Origin: Clitopilus passeckerianus
Lineage: Eukaryota > Basidiomycota > Agaricomycetes > Agaricales > Entolomataceae
DNA length: 64,000 bases
Reading direction: 5' to 3'
Assembly: GCA_944990035.1 (NCBI GenBank)
Contig: CALYLX010000074.1
Location: 62,001-126,000 of the forward strand
Under the pieces are notes generated by a model, which was given only the letters and a program-made list of their open reading frames with translations, had not been told where the DNA came from and did not search any database. The first letter of the stretch is position 1. Each line of letters starts with the position of its first letter. Below are positions 47,467 through 58,783 of the stretch, piece after piece. Made by a program: the position numbers and the translations under genes.

Positions 47467-49381
47467 TCAGCAAGCGGACGACAATCCCCTCCGCTTCACA
47501 AACTCTCTAAAGCCATCCTTCACCTTCTTAGCCACATTCCCAATCGAACCCCGCCTCTGAAGTGTCCCAGTTTCCTTGAAACGAAACTCATCTCCACCGA
47601 CGGTCCAGCTTCTCCCTCTCCCTCCGTGACCATGGTTCGACTCAGCAGATGCACCAGCAGCCTCCTTCCTAGCACTGGCCAGTGCCATCTTCAACTCCGT
47701 CTCCCCACTCAAAGAAAACCCAGTCATATGCCTCGACTTCGATATCGAGCCTGCCAATGTAGCATGAGCTTGCTGGAACTTGAGTTTCGGAGAAGAGGAA
47801 AAGATGAGCTCGCTGTCTGGGCTGTTGGTGGGTTCGTACAAGCCCATTGACGTTGCAGGGCGTCGTTTGGAGCTGAAGAGCCGTGAAAGGGAGTTGAAGT
47901 GTGATCGGCTTGGGGATGGAGGCGAGTTTAGCATAGCTGGATCGAGGACTGGGGTCTCGGGGCGCAGGTAGGCTGCTGTTGTGGCATCTGGGGGGCCGGG
48001 ACAAGGAGCCGAGAGAACAGAATAGATTCCGGGGGAGGTACATCTCGCAGGGATGGTAGATTGGTTGGGCAAAGACATGGGTCGTTGTGCTGGTGGTAGT
48101 GGTTGGAAGGAAAGCCTTCCGCGTCCCCAGGAGCTTGGGTTGTAGGAAGAAGATACAGGAGGCGTCATTTTATACGGCCTGATAGCAGTATAGTATGGCC
48201 GACTTGGGTGACCAAGTGGTACATTAGGTTGAGGTATATTGATAGGCTGCGATTTGGCTCGTGAATGTGTTCGGAAGCTCTGGTCGTCTCCAATAGTCGA
48301 TGACGAAGGTAGTCGAAGAAAGGTAGAAGATGCCTGCCGTGAATCTGTCTCATCGGACTCGGAATCGAATACGGAGGTTATACCTGCCGACGAGTTCGAG
48401 ATGCGGAACACCGAAACGTGACCTTTCCTTCGTAGAGTCTTGGCACTTGGCGGGCGTGATTGTTGGGTATCATGAAGGTTCAGGGGGATATTGGCATGAA
48501 GTGTTCCGTAGTTGCTATTAAATGGCTTGATATCGATAACAAGATGTGCCGAACGCAGAGATTGCATGGAGGTCGTGTTAACATTGGACATGCCGAACAG
48601 GTGGTCCACACCTGAGAATGCTGTTGGTGAAGTCATAGAGTCGGTTGGGTGGGATCGTGTCGTTATATTCGAAAAATCTCTCGGAAGTCCAGGCCTCGGC
48701 TGTTGATCGATGTTCTGAAGGGCTTCGGAGCCTTTGGAAGAGGCGGGAGACACCGACTCCTGGGGAGCGTTAGAGCAGACAATAACCTGGGGAAGAAGAG
48801 ACTGGATGAGCAACCAGAAGCTAATTATATATAACGCAAATCCGAAGACTCACAACCGGTCGAGCAGTACACCCATTCAGATGAGCAGTTGTTGTGGGCA
48901 CCCCAAACAAACCTGTGTCGTCATAGCAATTCAAACCCTTGTTTTTGTCTTGCGCAGCTCTATCGCCGTTCGAGCTCTGTTTTCGGTGTAGGCGTGATCC
49001 TGTCTTCGTAGCATATGAATGTTGTTCATTGCTATCCTTGGAGGTCAGGTGCCCACTGAGAACCCTGGTGGCGCTAGTTCTAGCGTCACTGGGTGTACCC
49101 TCGCTAGAAGAGGTTATCACAGGCTCTGATCCTCGCGAACGCAGTTCTGACATGAGAGGGCGCGAAACGGCATTTGGGCGTGTCACAGAGGGTGCGAGAA
49201 GAGGGGCCAAGTCTGAGGGTTTCCAGAATACCCTTGGAGGCGCACTAACGCGCCTCAGCCGCCTGAGTTCGGATTCGGAGCGCTCATATGCCTCCTTAGC
49301 GTTATCTGAGGTCCAGAAACACCATGGGCAAAGTGGGATTCCAAGGGTGTTGGTGAAACCGCATTGCAAACACGAGAACAT
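47467..49381 (-). CDS. Ser-rich protein with N-terminal zinc ribbon
   Basis: This encodes about 620 residues from two exons (49381-48854 and 48801-47467), joined in phase by GTGAGT...CCAG. Residues 4-21 form CX2C-X10-CX2C (CLQCG...CPWC), a zinc-ribbon pattern, followed by an amphipathic Glu/Arg stretch (EAYERSESELRRLRR). Most of the rest is low complexity, rich in Ser, Pro and Thr. The last 35 residues are basic (GNVAKKVKDGFREFVKRRG). I recognise no family. Its composition suggests a regulatory or scaffold protein, but that is only inference. Confidence 0.75.
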
Positions 49382-50332
49382 GGGCCTGTTGAGTGGGGGT
49401 AACTGCAGGTTTGGGAGAGAGGCGGATTTTTGAAGATACTAAGTTCGAAGTGTATTAGTGATCAGCTTCGACACTAGAAGCAAGCTAAGATACCCACAGG
49501 TCTACATTTCTTCCATTCTCTACGGAGTACACGGCCTCCTAGCGTAGTGTCGCTTGAATCAAGATCGTTGAATAATTGTGGGCTCTCGATTGACACCATG
49601 GGCTAGACAATTAAGGAGTCTAAATATCTTGTCTATTGTCTCTTGCAGTCGTAAAGAGTCGTTATTGGTCGTGAAAGGAGTAATCAGCTCAGAGTTCCAG
49701 CTCCAACCAGGCGTTGCACTTGAGAGTCAAGAAGGTTGGCTTTAATAGCAGCCTGGTCAAACGAGAAACATGCCAAGTGCCTCGATGCACGTCAAACAAA
49801 ACGCTCTATCTTTATATCAGTTCATTTCTAGCCCCGAATAGATGGCCATTCGCGTCAACACGAGGACTTACGGGTCTCGTCTGTCATTGTGGCCCACATC
49901 GTGGTGTCATGCATGACCTAGTGGCTGTGGAAATTTTGGCCGTTTTCGTTGGAACGGTCATCTGCCTTGCATGTGTCCAATTTTCTGGAAGGATTCTAAT
50001 TCCGCAATAGCTGAACCAGGCATAGTTGATTCTCAGGTTCTTTGAAGTTGCCCTTGGTTGTGGTGGTGGTGGTCTTGTGTCAAGCAGGGCCTGCGGTGAT
50101 CGGCGCGGATTTCCAGTTAGGGACGACCTGGCCTGCACTGGGGCAAGCATTATGAACGTTGAACGCTTGCGCGGCCAAATGGTGTCCATTTTGCACAAGG
50201 ATGCACTCGAATAGATACATGATAGGTATGACATTAAAAATCTGCGTAATGTTGGTCTGAAATTTTCCACCAATGTATGCAAACGAGATGATAAAGCCGA
50301 GAATAGGAAACAATTGTAAGAAATATCCCCCC
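49382..50332. other. Intergenic, no gene seen
   Basis: This is a 950-bp gap between two minus-strand genes. Open frames on both strands are short, overlap each other and show no domain. Confidence 0.5.
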
Positions 50333-51670
50333 TCACGATCCGAATCCAAGTAGATCCTCCTCGTTAGGACCCAAAAGCTTGAACCCCCTCGCCTGCGAGA
50401 CATCACATAACGACTTCCAAATGCCCGCATGCCGATCGCGAAAGTCGGTGACATTTCCCGGCTCCATGAACATAACGTTCTTAAAGTTGGGACCACACTG
50501 CAAGTGTTCGACAACGAATCCCATTTGGCGATAATAGTATGAACTCGCTTGCTTCGTCAGGCACTCGAACCCAAATGTAATGACGGACGGAGGGAGGCGG
50601 AGATTGCTGACTGGGCCACCACCCTGTGCAGAGGAGGCAGGGAGATCGGTCCAGGAGTTTAAGGTGATGTCCAATCGGCGTAGGTTAGGACAATATTTCT
50701 CCAGACCCTCGAATCGCGGCGGACAAGTTTCATATAGAAGAACTTGGACATGAGTCAGTTGGTGGCCGTAATTCAGAAGTAAAATCGAGGGAGTTTGAGG
50801 ACCAAGGATTGAAGTTTCATAGTCGAAGACCGAGGCTGTCCAACGCCGTAGGCCGGAAAGATTGGAAGAGAAAAAGTTGACTGGGGATGATCTGGAGGTC
50901 ATTAATGCCTCCAACGAAGGCAATTCGAGCTCAAAAACTGCGGGCCTGTCTTCTTTTTTCTGTGTCCCGATATCGACGATGGCCCTGAGGTTGGAGCAAG
51001 AGCTGAGGATCGGAAACCATGACCTCAAGAAGGAATGGATGCTAACGATCTTCACCGCTTCTAGGCTCCGCTTGAATGGCAGAGGCTCTAGAAATGTTGT
51101 GGGGTGTAGAAGCGTAGTTAACAATGGCATGCCGGGGTTGTTGATAATGAGGATTTTGAGGTTGGGTAAACATTCAAGGATTGGTTGTGCATACTGGAGG
51201 AAAGATTCAGGCTGTATATTCACTGCATCACGAATGACGAAGTCGATCCGCTTGATCCATCCACCGAAAGGCTTGCCTTCTTCTGAGTCGTTTTCAGAGG
51301 CACCGCGTGCGGAGTCTTCCAAAGTGGCACATATTTTGGGCAAGGCCCTCCCTCTTACCACTATAATGTGCTCATAGAGAAGTGGCACCGCGATCTTATA
51401 GAAGTATTTAGAGACACGGACAAGGTATCTTTTGGTCACCTTTCCTAGGTTCAGTCAGGGCCTGTCTGGTTCACAACGAGTTTACGAACGCACAAGGGCT
51501 TGGCTGCTCTGCTTTAATCGCTCCTTCTCCCGAAGATATGACGGGTCCACGATCGTATCAGGATCAAGGAAGCCAGGTACCAATGTTGCCAACCGCAAGA
51601 TATAGGACAGAATTTCTGTAGGCAAAGTGGGGAGTATTGGACGAGGCGGCTGGGAGAGTACTGCAGACAT
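50333..51670 (-). CDS. F-box-like/LRR-type protein
   Basis: This has two exons joined across an intron at about 51509-51427 (acceptor AAAAG before ATACC), giving ALVRS|YLVRVSKYF. The N-terminal segment LPTEILSYILRLA to YKIAVPLLYEHI has the pattern of fungal F-box-like domains. The rest contains irregular Leu-rich repeats (CLPNLKILII, CSNLRAIVDI, CPNLRRLDITLNSW). F-box proteins recruit substrates to SCF ubiquitin ligases; the target is unknown. I chose the ATG at 51670 (MSAVLSQ), close to the F-box. An upstream in-frame ATG at 51841 would add 57 residues and leave only 75 bp to the divergent neighbour. Confidence 0.7.
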
Positions 51671-51916
51671 TGCCAGGCATTCGACTGCACGTCGCGATCC
51701 AAGTTCAAGTTGTTCAAACGGAAATGACAGACGGCTAATCGGCATGAAGCGGGGAATCACGTCTCGGCTACTGATTGTATTCTGTTCCGGTAGCCATAAA
51801 TGGACATATCTTGATCGGGCCGAGCAATGCCGTGACTGCATGGTTCATTTATTAGGTCACTGCGGTTCAATTGCCGTCTTGTTCGACTTGAGCCTCTCAG
51901 GGTTCCCTCTGCTAAA

Positions 51917-53700
51917 ATGAATACGACAGACCCGTGGCCTCAGCCGAAAGTGCGCTTGAGGTCTGGCGATGGGGATGATTCCACCCAAAGCAAACGACAG
52001 CATGTCCCAACGGTTAACATCACCCAGGTAAGGCGCCTTTGGTCGTTTCGAATCCAGGCAATGACAGTCATTTTCAGGATTCTTCCAAGGTTGGCTATAG
52101 AATACAGGAGTCTCGCAGTGACGAGGCCTTGCAGTATGTATCGTGCTCTTGATGCTTTCATACTAGTTGCTCATTATTTCTTAGAACTACCAGGGGCCTG
52201 CAGCCCAGGGAATTGAAGAGTCTGTCTGCGCCAACCTTGTGTACCACTGCAGATTCCCTTGTGCTGCCCCCTTCGCCCGCTCAGAATCGACGTACCCAAC
52301 GCTACGCAACGGCTGAATCAGACCTATTGCGTAGAGCTTCTCATGCTGCCGTTGAACCTTCCTCGCGAGAGCTTCAGATCAAGGTCTTACGGCAGGCGAC
52401 TTCTCTGCTGTCATCATACGCCGAAAGGTCCAAAGATCATGCAGACAAGCTTCATTCCCTCATCAAGGATTCGAACGGTGAACTGGACGCTGAAGCCTAC
52501 AAGGAATTGAAGAAACAGCGATGGATAGAAGAGAGAAGACAGTTAAAGTTGGAGTCAGAGAAGAAGGCTGCCAGCGAGCAGCTGGATTCTCTGCTTCACT
52601 CAGCTGCTACATTTCCAAATCCTCCGCAAACGAAGCAGTCTGTTCCAGATGCAGAGAGTAAACGCTGCTCCAATCTACTAAAATTCTTCGCCAACACTGA
52701 CTCCGTCACTCTCGTGCCCATCTCCTTCGGCAAGGGTCCCGCCACGTATAATTCCATGTCCGCTATCCCTTCGCAGAAGCGAAAACACACGTCTGCGGAT
52801 GGTTATCCGTTGCCCTTGGAGAGTCTAAACTTGCTCTCATCCAAGTCAACCAAGCAACGACTGCGAGCCAGCACGTCTGCACTCACCGCGCCGCAAGCAC
52901 CACCGCATGGACAACGACGGAGATTACGAAGACCTACCTCCCTCATTCTGGAAGCGGAGATCATGGAGGCTTCACATCATCGCCACTCACCTTCAAGCTC
53001 GACAATTCGCTCTTCGCCCTCCCAGCTTTCCCTTGCTACGGTCTCAGATTCGACCCACCCGACACCGATTACAGGCGAATCCGTCATGTCCACGTATCAT
53101 GCAAAGCACGAGCTATCTACACAAACCACTTCAACCCCATCTCGCAAACGGACAGAGTCACAGGGACCGGATGGACGCTATGGTACCGCAGTCATCTACA
53201 CGAACGCCTTCAATGCCCCCCAAGGCGAACCGTCCACCCGACCAGAAGTCCCCGGTAAAGTGCCGCTCCCCGGTTACGCAATCAGCCTCATAAACTCTCT
53301 TGACGAGATCCACGAATCGTTCTCCCTCAGGCCTTTCAACGCCCGGACTATCACTACTCGAAGAGCCTCACCATCGACAGCACCCGCTCCGGCTCAGCAT
53401 CAGACTCCGTCAAAGCCACCCCCGGCTCTGCGATCCGGGCAGAGAGGGCCTCCGAGGGAGGCGAAGGCGCTGTCGACTATCTCGGAAACGCCGTCAGTTC
53501 CGATGTCGAAGTTCTCTCTGTCTTCGGGTTCAAGCAGCCAAGGCTCACAGTTCAAGCGGCCAAGCATGCCGTTAAGGGCAAAGTCGATTTCGTCGTTCAG
53601 GGAGGTCTTGTTTGGAAAGGATAGAAAGCAGGAGGAAGAGGAGGATAAGGATGGGTTGAAGTCAAAGGTGAAGAAAAGGTTTTCTGGTTTGTTTACATGA
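51917..53700 (+). CDS. Coiled-coil and Ser-rich hypothetical protein
   Basis: This encodes about 556 residues from three exons: 51917-52027, 52090-52133 and 52185-53700. The phases agree and the joined frame has no stop. The N-terminus is polar (MNTTDPWPQPKVRL). A helical charged region lies roughly at residues 80-185 (ELQIKVLRQATSLLSSYAER, EAYKELKKQRWIEERRQLKL), probably a coiled coil. The remainder is Ser/Thr/Pro-rich with scattered basic clusters, ending KKRFSGLFT. No family is recognised. It is transcribed away from the F-box-like gene. Confidence 0.75.
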
Positions 53701-54714
53701 TCATGGTACTTTTTTCTTCTTTCCCTTTTTTGCATCATTTGAAGCCTTTTTGCGTTTCTTTGGGGCTGTCAGCATTGTTCACGTTTACCATACTTCTTTC
53801 CCCTACTTCCCTCCCTTCCATGACCTCTGTGTCTATACATCACATCTCTTTATTATCTTATTTACTTCTTTCCCTGACTTCGAGGCTGGAGATGTCTCTT
53901 AACATGTTGTATCATATATTTCGCTCATAAATTTGAATACTCGTATATAGTGTAAGGCATCTAAGACTTAATTCTCCTGTAATTCTAAAGAATAAAAAGC
54001 ATCTTGTCTATTCTACTCTTCGAAGTCGTTATTTTCTCTTCAAATACCACTAAACGCTTCAAAGCCACGATATTCGAATCAGAGGCTTGGACGTCAGGCT
54101 CTAATCAAAGGCAGATCAGTTGAACTTAAAATCAAAGCGTGGCGTTGTTTTCCTCCTTCTCAACCATGACGGTTACCATCAAGATTCTCTATGGCCCCCC
54201 GCAGTCTACTTTGAATCACTCTTTGGCCTGATTCCCTGAACAAAAAAATTGGCGTCGGAGAATGCAGAGCGTCACTCTTGTTTGGAATCCGGTGCAATGG
54301 CTCTAGAACACTGGGATCTGGTCCACGATACCCATCGCTTATTATTTCTCCTTGACAACTGCTGTGCGTTCAGGCCCACAGGTCGGTTCCAACACTCTTT
54401 GCCCGTCTTGCGCTCCAATCGAGATTGTCGCATTGCCACACGACAATTTTCGAACGCACAATGCCAGGTTCATGTGGCACCATATTGCCCTTGCCGCCTG
54501 GCCCAAAACATGGACGTCGAATCGTAAGAAATATGGATCATCATGGTCAATGAATGACACCGCAACAATGGCCTCCCAGAGTGAACAGGGCGTCTATCCA
54601 GACTCATATAAACGAGAAGAGTTTGCAGATTGCTCAATATCGGTTCTCCTCCTCCTTCCGATTTCTTTCTCAGTCTTTGGGTACCGGGATACCTGAAGTC
54701 TCACTCGCTGTAAA
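53701..54714. other. Intergenic, no gene seen
   Basis: There is a pyrimidine-rich 3' region to about 53930 and AATAAA-like signals near 53990. A CATATAAACG near 54605 may be a TATA box for the next gene, about 105 bp before its ATG. Confidence 0.5.
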
Positions 54715-55755
54715 ATGATGTCCAGCGACGCCTCCTTCTATCACACCCTTTTCAGTGGCCATGACGAACCATTCGGAGAGGAAGCAGCTCCCCCTCAGGC
54801 TTCAGCTCCGACCAGACTCAGGCAGGGCTTGAGATTCGAAGAATCCTTCACCTCGACCTGTACTTTCACCTCCGAGACACCTTCAGAACCTTACCGCGAG
54901 ATCCTTCGCATGGCCAACGAACTCCCGGACCCCACACCAGTCCAAGCCGCACCAGAGAAACGCGGCCTCTCGCGATGGGGTACCTCAGACACAATCACAA
55001 TGGCTCCCGTCATCCAACCCATCCTATCCACCGATCTCCAAAACCTTGCCATTGCTTCCGCCGTTCAACCTTCCAAGCATCTGCAGATCCGACAATGGGC
55101 TCAAGGCGTTGACTACAATTCCACGTCCACAGTTCCTCACTACGGAGGATATGCTAACATGGACCAAGTCCTCGGCAACCGTCCCTACGGCGAGTTCGTG
55201 CAATCCGAATGCAGCGAACTAGACTGCCAGTGCCACCTCCAACATAACACCCTTGCCCATGGCTCGTCCGTCCAGTGCCTTCCGCCGACCAGAGCGCACC
55301 CCTCTAGCTTTGCTCTTCCCGACTGCATCTGCCCACAGCTCACGTATCATGGAGCAATGGCGGCACCTCCCATTCCTTTCTATCAGGGACCCAACTCTCC
55401 AGAGTCAAGCTCGGGATCTAGTACACTTGTCAACGCCGATGTGACTACAAGGACCCTCAGGCCGCGGAAACTCAGGGCCGCGCTTATCACGCCGACACAA
55501 CGCAAACCTTCTTCTACCCCCTCGGCCGCCAAACGGGCCACTCGCAACACTGAAGTGACAACATACATGTGTCCATTCTCCCCCTGCACCCACACGACAA
55601 AATCACTGGGCGACCTTAAAAGGCATCTACAAACCGCGAAACATAAGGAACCCAGCATTCCATGCCGCTATGGTTGCACGAAAATGTTCACTCGAAAGGA
55701 CAGTGAGAAGCGTCATGCGGAGACTTGCCCTGAGCAACACAGAGGTGAAGGATGA
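54715..55755 (+). CDS. C2H2-type zinc-finger protein
   Basis: This is an intronless ORF of 346 residues. The N-terminal 250 residues are Ser/Pro/Thr-rich, with a short Cys cluster (CSELDCQCHL). A basic stretch (RTLRPRKLRA) precedes two adjacent fingers at the C-terminus: C-x4-C-x12-H-x5-H starting CPFSPC, and C-x3-C-x12-H-x3-C starting CRYGC. Paired C-terminal fingers and a disordered N-terminus suggest a fungal transcription factor in the nucleus. Translation may begin at either of two adjacent ATGs (54715 or 54718). Confidence 0.85.
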   Translation: MMSSDASFYHTLFSGHDEPFGEEAAPPQASAPTRLRQGLRFEESFTSTCTFTSETPSEPYREILRMANELPDPTPVQAAPEKRGLSRWGTSDTITMAPVIQPILSTDLQNLAIASAVQPSKHLQIRQWAQGVDYNSTSTVPHYGGYANMDQVLGNRPYGEFVQSECSELDCQCHLQHNTLAHGSSVQCLPPTRAHPSSFALPDCICPQLTYHGAMAAPPIPFYQGPNSPESSSGSSTLVNADVTTRTLRPRKLRAALITPTQRKPSSTPSAAKRATRNTEVTTYMCPFSPCTHTTKSLGDLKRHLQTAKHKEPSIPCRYGCTKMFTRKDSEKRHAETCPEQHRGEG

Positions 55756-56001
55756 TTAGTACTCACTGATTGAGGATCCTGCTGATTCTGCCTTACACTG
55801 TTTACCCTAATTGCACATGTTGCCTCTCGTTACCTTCCTCTCCTTGATATTTTCTCGCCAACATATACTCATTCATTACACTCAACCCAACTTTGTATCT
55901 GTAGTGCATTCCTTGACAATACCCCACGACTTCGGCACCTAATATCGTACATATCCGATTACGTCTGCAATATACATGTTTTGACGACTTTCGCTGCTTA
56001 T

Positions 56002-58263
56002 TTATTCTTTGACTCGGAGGAGACTTAAGCCTTGTGCCTTTCGCTCCTCATTAATCTGGTCTAAATGACTCAGGAAGTTGGCCGTCAGGCCATCCCACAT
56101 CTTCGGTTCGTGGTCTATGTGGAAGTTCATCAATTCAGATATACCAGGATTATGACACGCACTCCACTCACAATGGGCAAGCTTCATAGCGTAATCTGTG
56201 ATAGTTAGCATCATTGGAGTTTCAAACATGAAGACTGCGCAATTGGGACCGAATTAATCTCCAGATATCTCAAAGACTTTGATGAAAACTTTCTTACCCA
56301 TGACTCCGTCATGCACTCTCATAGGCGGCAACTTGGTTTCGGTCGCCTTCTTGAATTCATCCACAGACACTTGGAAAGCAGGGGTTAGCACGGCAATCTC
56401 AGCATAAGGTGTACCACCAACCTCCGTGAGGGGCGAATCCTGTTTCATAGCTCGCTCCACCTGGGGCGGAAGGGATATATTAGCGGGTAAAGAGGTTCGA
56501 TTTCAATTGTCTAACCTGGCTGGAATCCCTCGCTGCGGCCTCCATATTCCCCGATAAGACACCCCATGAACTCGGTACAGTTGTTACGGTGATAATACTG
56601 CCAATTTTAATCAGTCATTGTCGGCAGAGAAAATAAGTGTTTCTCACAGGCGGTCTGAATGTCTCATCAGCAACATCCCACCTTCCCGAGAAGATGAGGA
56701 AATCGGCCAGAGGCACTCCAGGCTGCTTCGATGGTGCGGTAAGTACGCAGAAGACAGACGGGTCCATGTGATCCTTAGAGATGCTGCCGACGAAAATGAA
56801 CTTGCTGAGATCGTACTTGTACGGCACGTAGCTTGACAAGTCCGTCAGCACAGGGACCATGTATCCTGAGCGTTAAGCAAGACTGACTTTCCATGCCAAG
56901 CTACCACGTCAAATGGTGTGTGGTCCTGTGAGCAGTCGAAGAGTTGGCCGCAGACTCTGTGATCCATAATTATGTCGAGTCTGGTGGGCATACACATGCA
57001 TAGGCGTACTTGTAAGTCACTGGAAAGAATTTAGTGTCAATGGCACGACAGCGTAAGGAAGAAATCGCAGTCACCTTTCCAAGGTGTTTGGTCAAGATCG
57101 AACGAAGCGAGTGGACTCTCGAAATCCCGAGGATTAGCAAGTCCATTGGCTCCTAGAGGTCCTAACTCTGGTAGAACATAGTGCGAACCGTAAATCTCTT
57201 GAATGTCTAAGCAGGTTCATGCGTTAACGGTTATCAATCAATAAGGGTAAAAGACTGACATCCGCGAGAAGGACCATCGGGCAAAGCAACCTAAAAGATT
57301 CGTTAACGACTATTGATTAGGTCAAAACACCAGCTCTTGCCCTAAACTTGATCCCCCTTTGGACCACCAGCAACTCTCCGGGCTTGACCATGAGGCTATT
57401 GCGGAAACAAAATCATTATTTCCTATCCAAATTGCGACTCGTGAAGACTTACTGCCCAAACTCAGTCTGAACATCAAGCCTGCCCTGTTGGGGCAGAATC
57501 AACATATCGCCATCACTGTTCACGAATGCTCGGTTCTCCATGGACGCATTTGCCAGATACATATGGATAGCAAGACCCTCCCTGAGCGTCGGATCGCCAT
57601 TACCTGCCACAGACTTGAACCCGTCAACGAAATCGACCTTTTTGGAGTCGGCAGGAAGTTCGAACGGGCTCCAAGCAAGTTGTGTTGGGCTACTGTGCAC
57701 TTTCGGGTTGATAGGGAGGAAGTTGGAGTACAACTGTGAGAGCTAAAGTCAGATCTGGCGCCATAGCTCCTGTATATCGGCTTACATCGGGGTTCTGCGA
57801 GCCAATGTTAAATCCTTGATGAGCGACCGAAGGCCTGATTCGATATAGCCACCTAAGTTGCGCATATATTCAGGATTTTCATGTAAGAGCAAGAACATAT
57901 TTGACACACGCATGGAGATTCTGCGCTCGTGGCGTCATGAACGGAGTTCCCGTCATCTGAGCGTCAGCTAAGGTAAGTATACGACAAGATCCAGGAGGGA
58001 ATGACAATGCAGACCTGTTCCGCGTACAAATCATACTTGCATTTTTGTGGGCTGTTCTGTCCTTGCGGAAGCACACCAGGCCTATCTCACATTTCAGCTA
58101 TGCGGCAACTAGTGCAGAGATGCGAGACTTACAATGCCTCACTAGCAAAGCGATTCCCGAACCCAACTTGATACTTGTACGGATCTTGCTGAAGGTCTTC
58201 TGCCTGGTGGGTATAGGCACTCAGGGAATGAATAGGGCCTTGAAGCTTTGAATGGACCGTCAT
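56002..58263 (-). CDS. hmgA: Homogentisate 1,2-dioxygenase
   Basis: This Fe(II) dioxygenase opens the ring of homogentisate to maleylacetoacetate in phenylalanine and tyrosine breakdown. The gene has about ten exons. N-terminal landmarks are [30 protein letters not shown] and [12 protein letters not shown]. The central part has [17 protein letters not shown] and [20 protein letters not shown]. The expected iron ligands are visible as the His of YYHRNNC and Glu of TEFMG (exon near 56560), and the His of FAPHG (near 56410). The chain ends LSLLRVKE at 56002. I chose the ATG at 58263 (MTVHSKLQG). An in-frame ATG at 58341 would add 26 residues. Confidence 0.93.
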
Positions 58264-58341
58264 CTTGCGAACTTGCTCACTGGTGAGCGCAATGGGTGCT
58301 GATGGTAAAGTCCTAGTCACAGAAGCCGCTTTCAACGGCAA

Positions 58342-58783
58342 CGAACGCGAGCGGTGACGAAAAGACCTGGCGAAAGCTGATGTCAGTAGGAAAGCCGCTA
58401 TGATATAGTCCGGAAGCCTCAGAATTCCAGAATATATACTGCTTCTTTGGGGTTACCCAAGTACCTCGAAGACCCATAACAGCTCCGGCTCGATCATTGC
58501 AGTTGAGAACGACGCCCACGATGGTCTCGTGAACGGTCATGACGTCCACAACTTGTGAAGAAATGGATTAATGGAGTTGTTCCGGTAGATACATCATCGA
58601 TTAGCCCATTCAATGGCGGAGAATCCAAAGCAGTTCAAGGGGAGACCGGATGAACCATTTTAGCGGTTGCTGGGCGTCAGGAGGTCGGGGCAGACGATAA
58701 TATTGTACATTTGAGTATTTCGCTACACACATCTGGTTTATCGTGACTAGATGCTACCCAAAATCCCATTGTTGTTAGTCCTT
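58342..58783. other. Intergenic, no gene seen
   Basis: This lies between the 3' end of the transketolase-type gene and the start of the homogentisate dioxygenase gene. A 78-codon minus frame (58313-58549) has no recognisable feature. Confidence 0.5.

Noticed and set aside
58313..58549. An ORF upstream of homogentisate dioxygenase as a gene or extra N-terminus
   Set aside because: It is in another frame, overlaps the dioxygenase 5' end and has no recognisable features.
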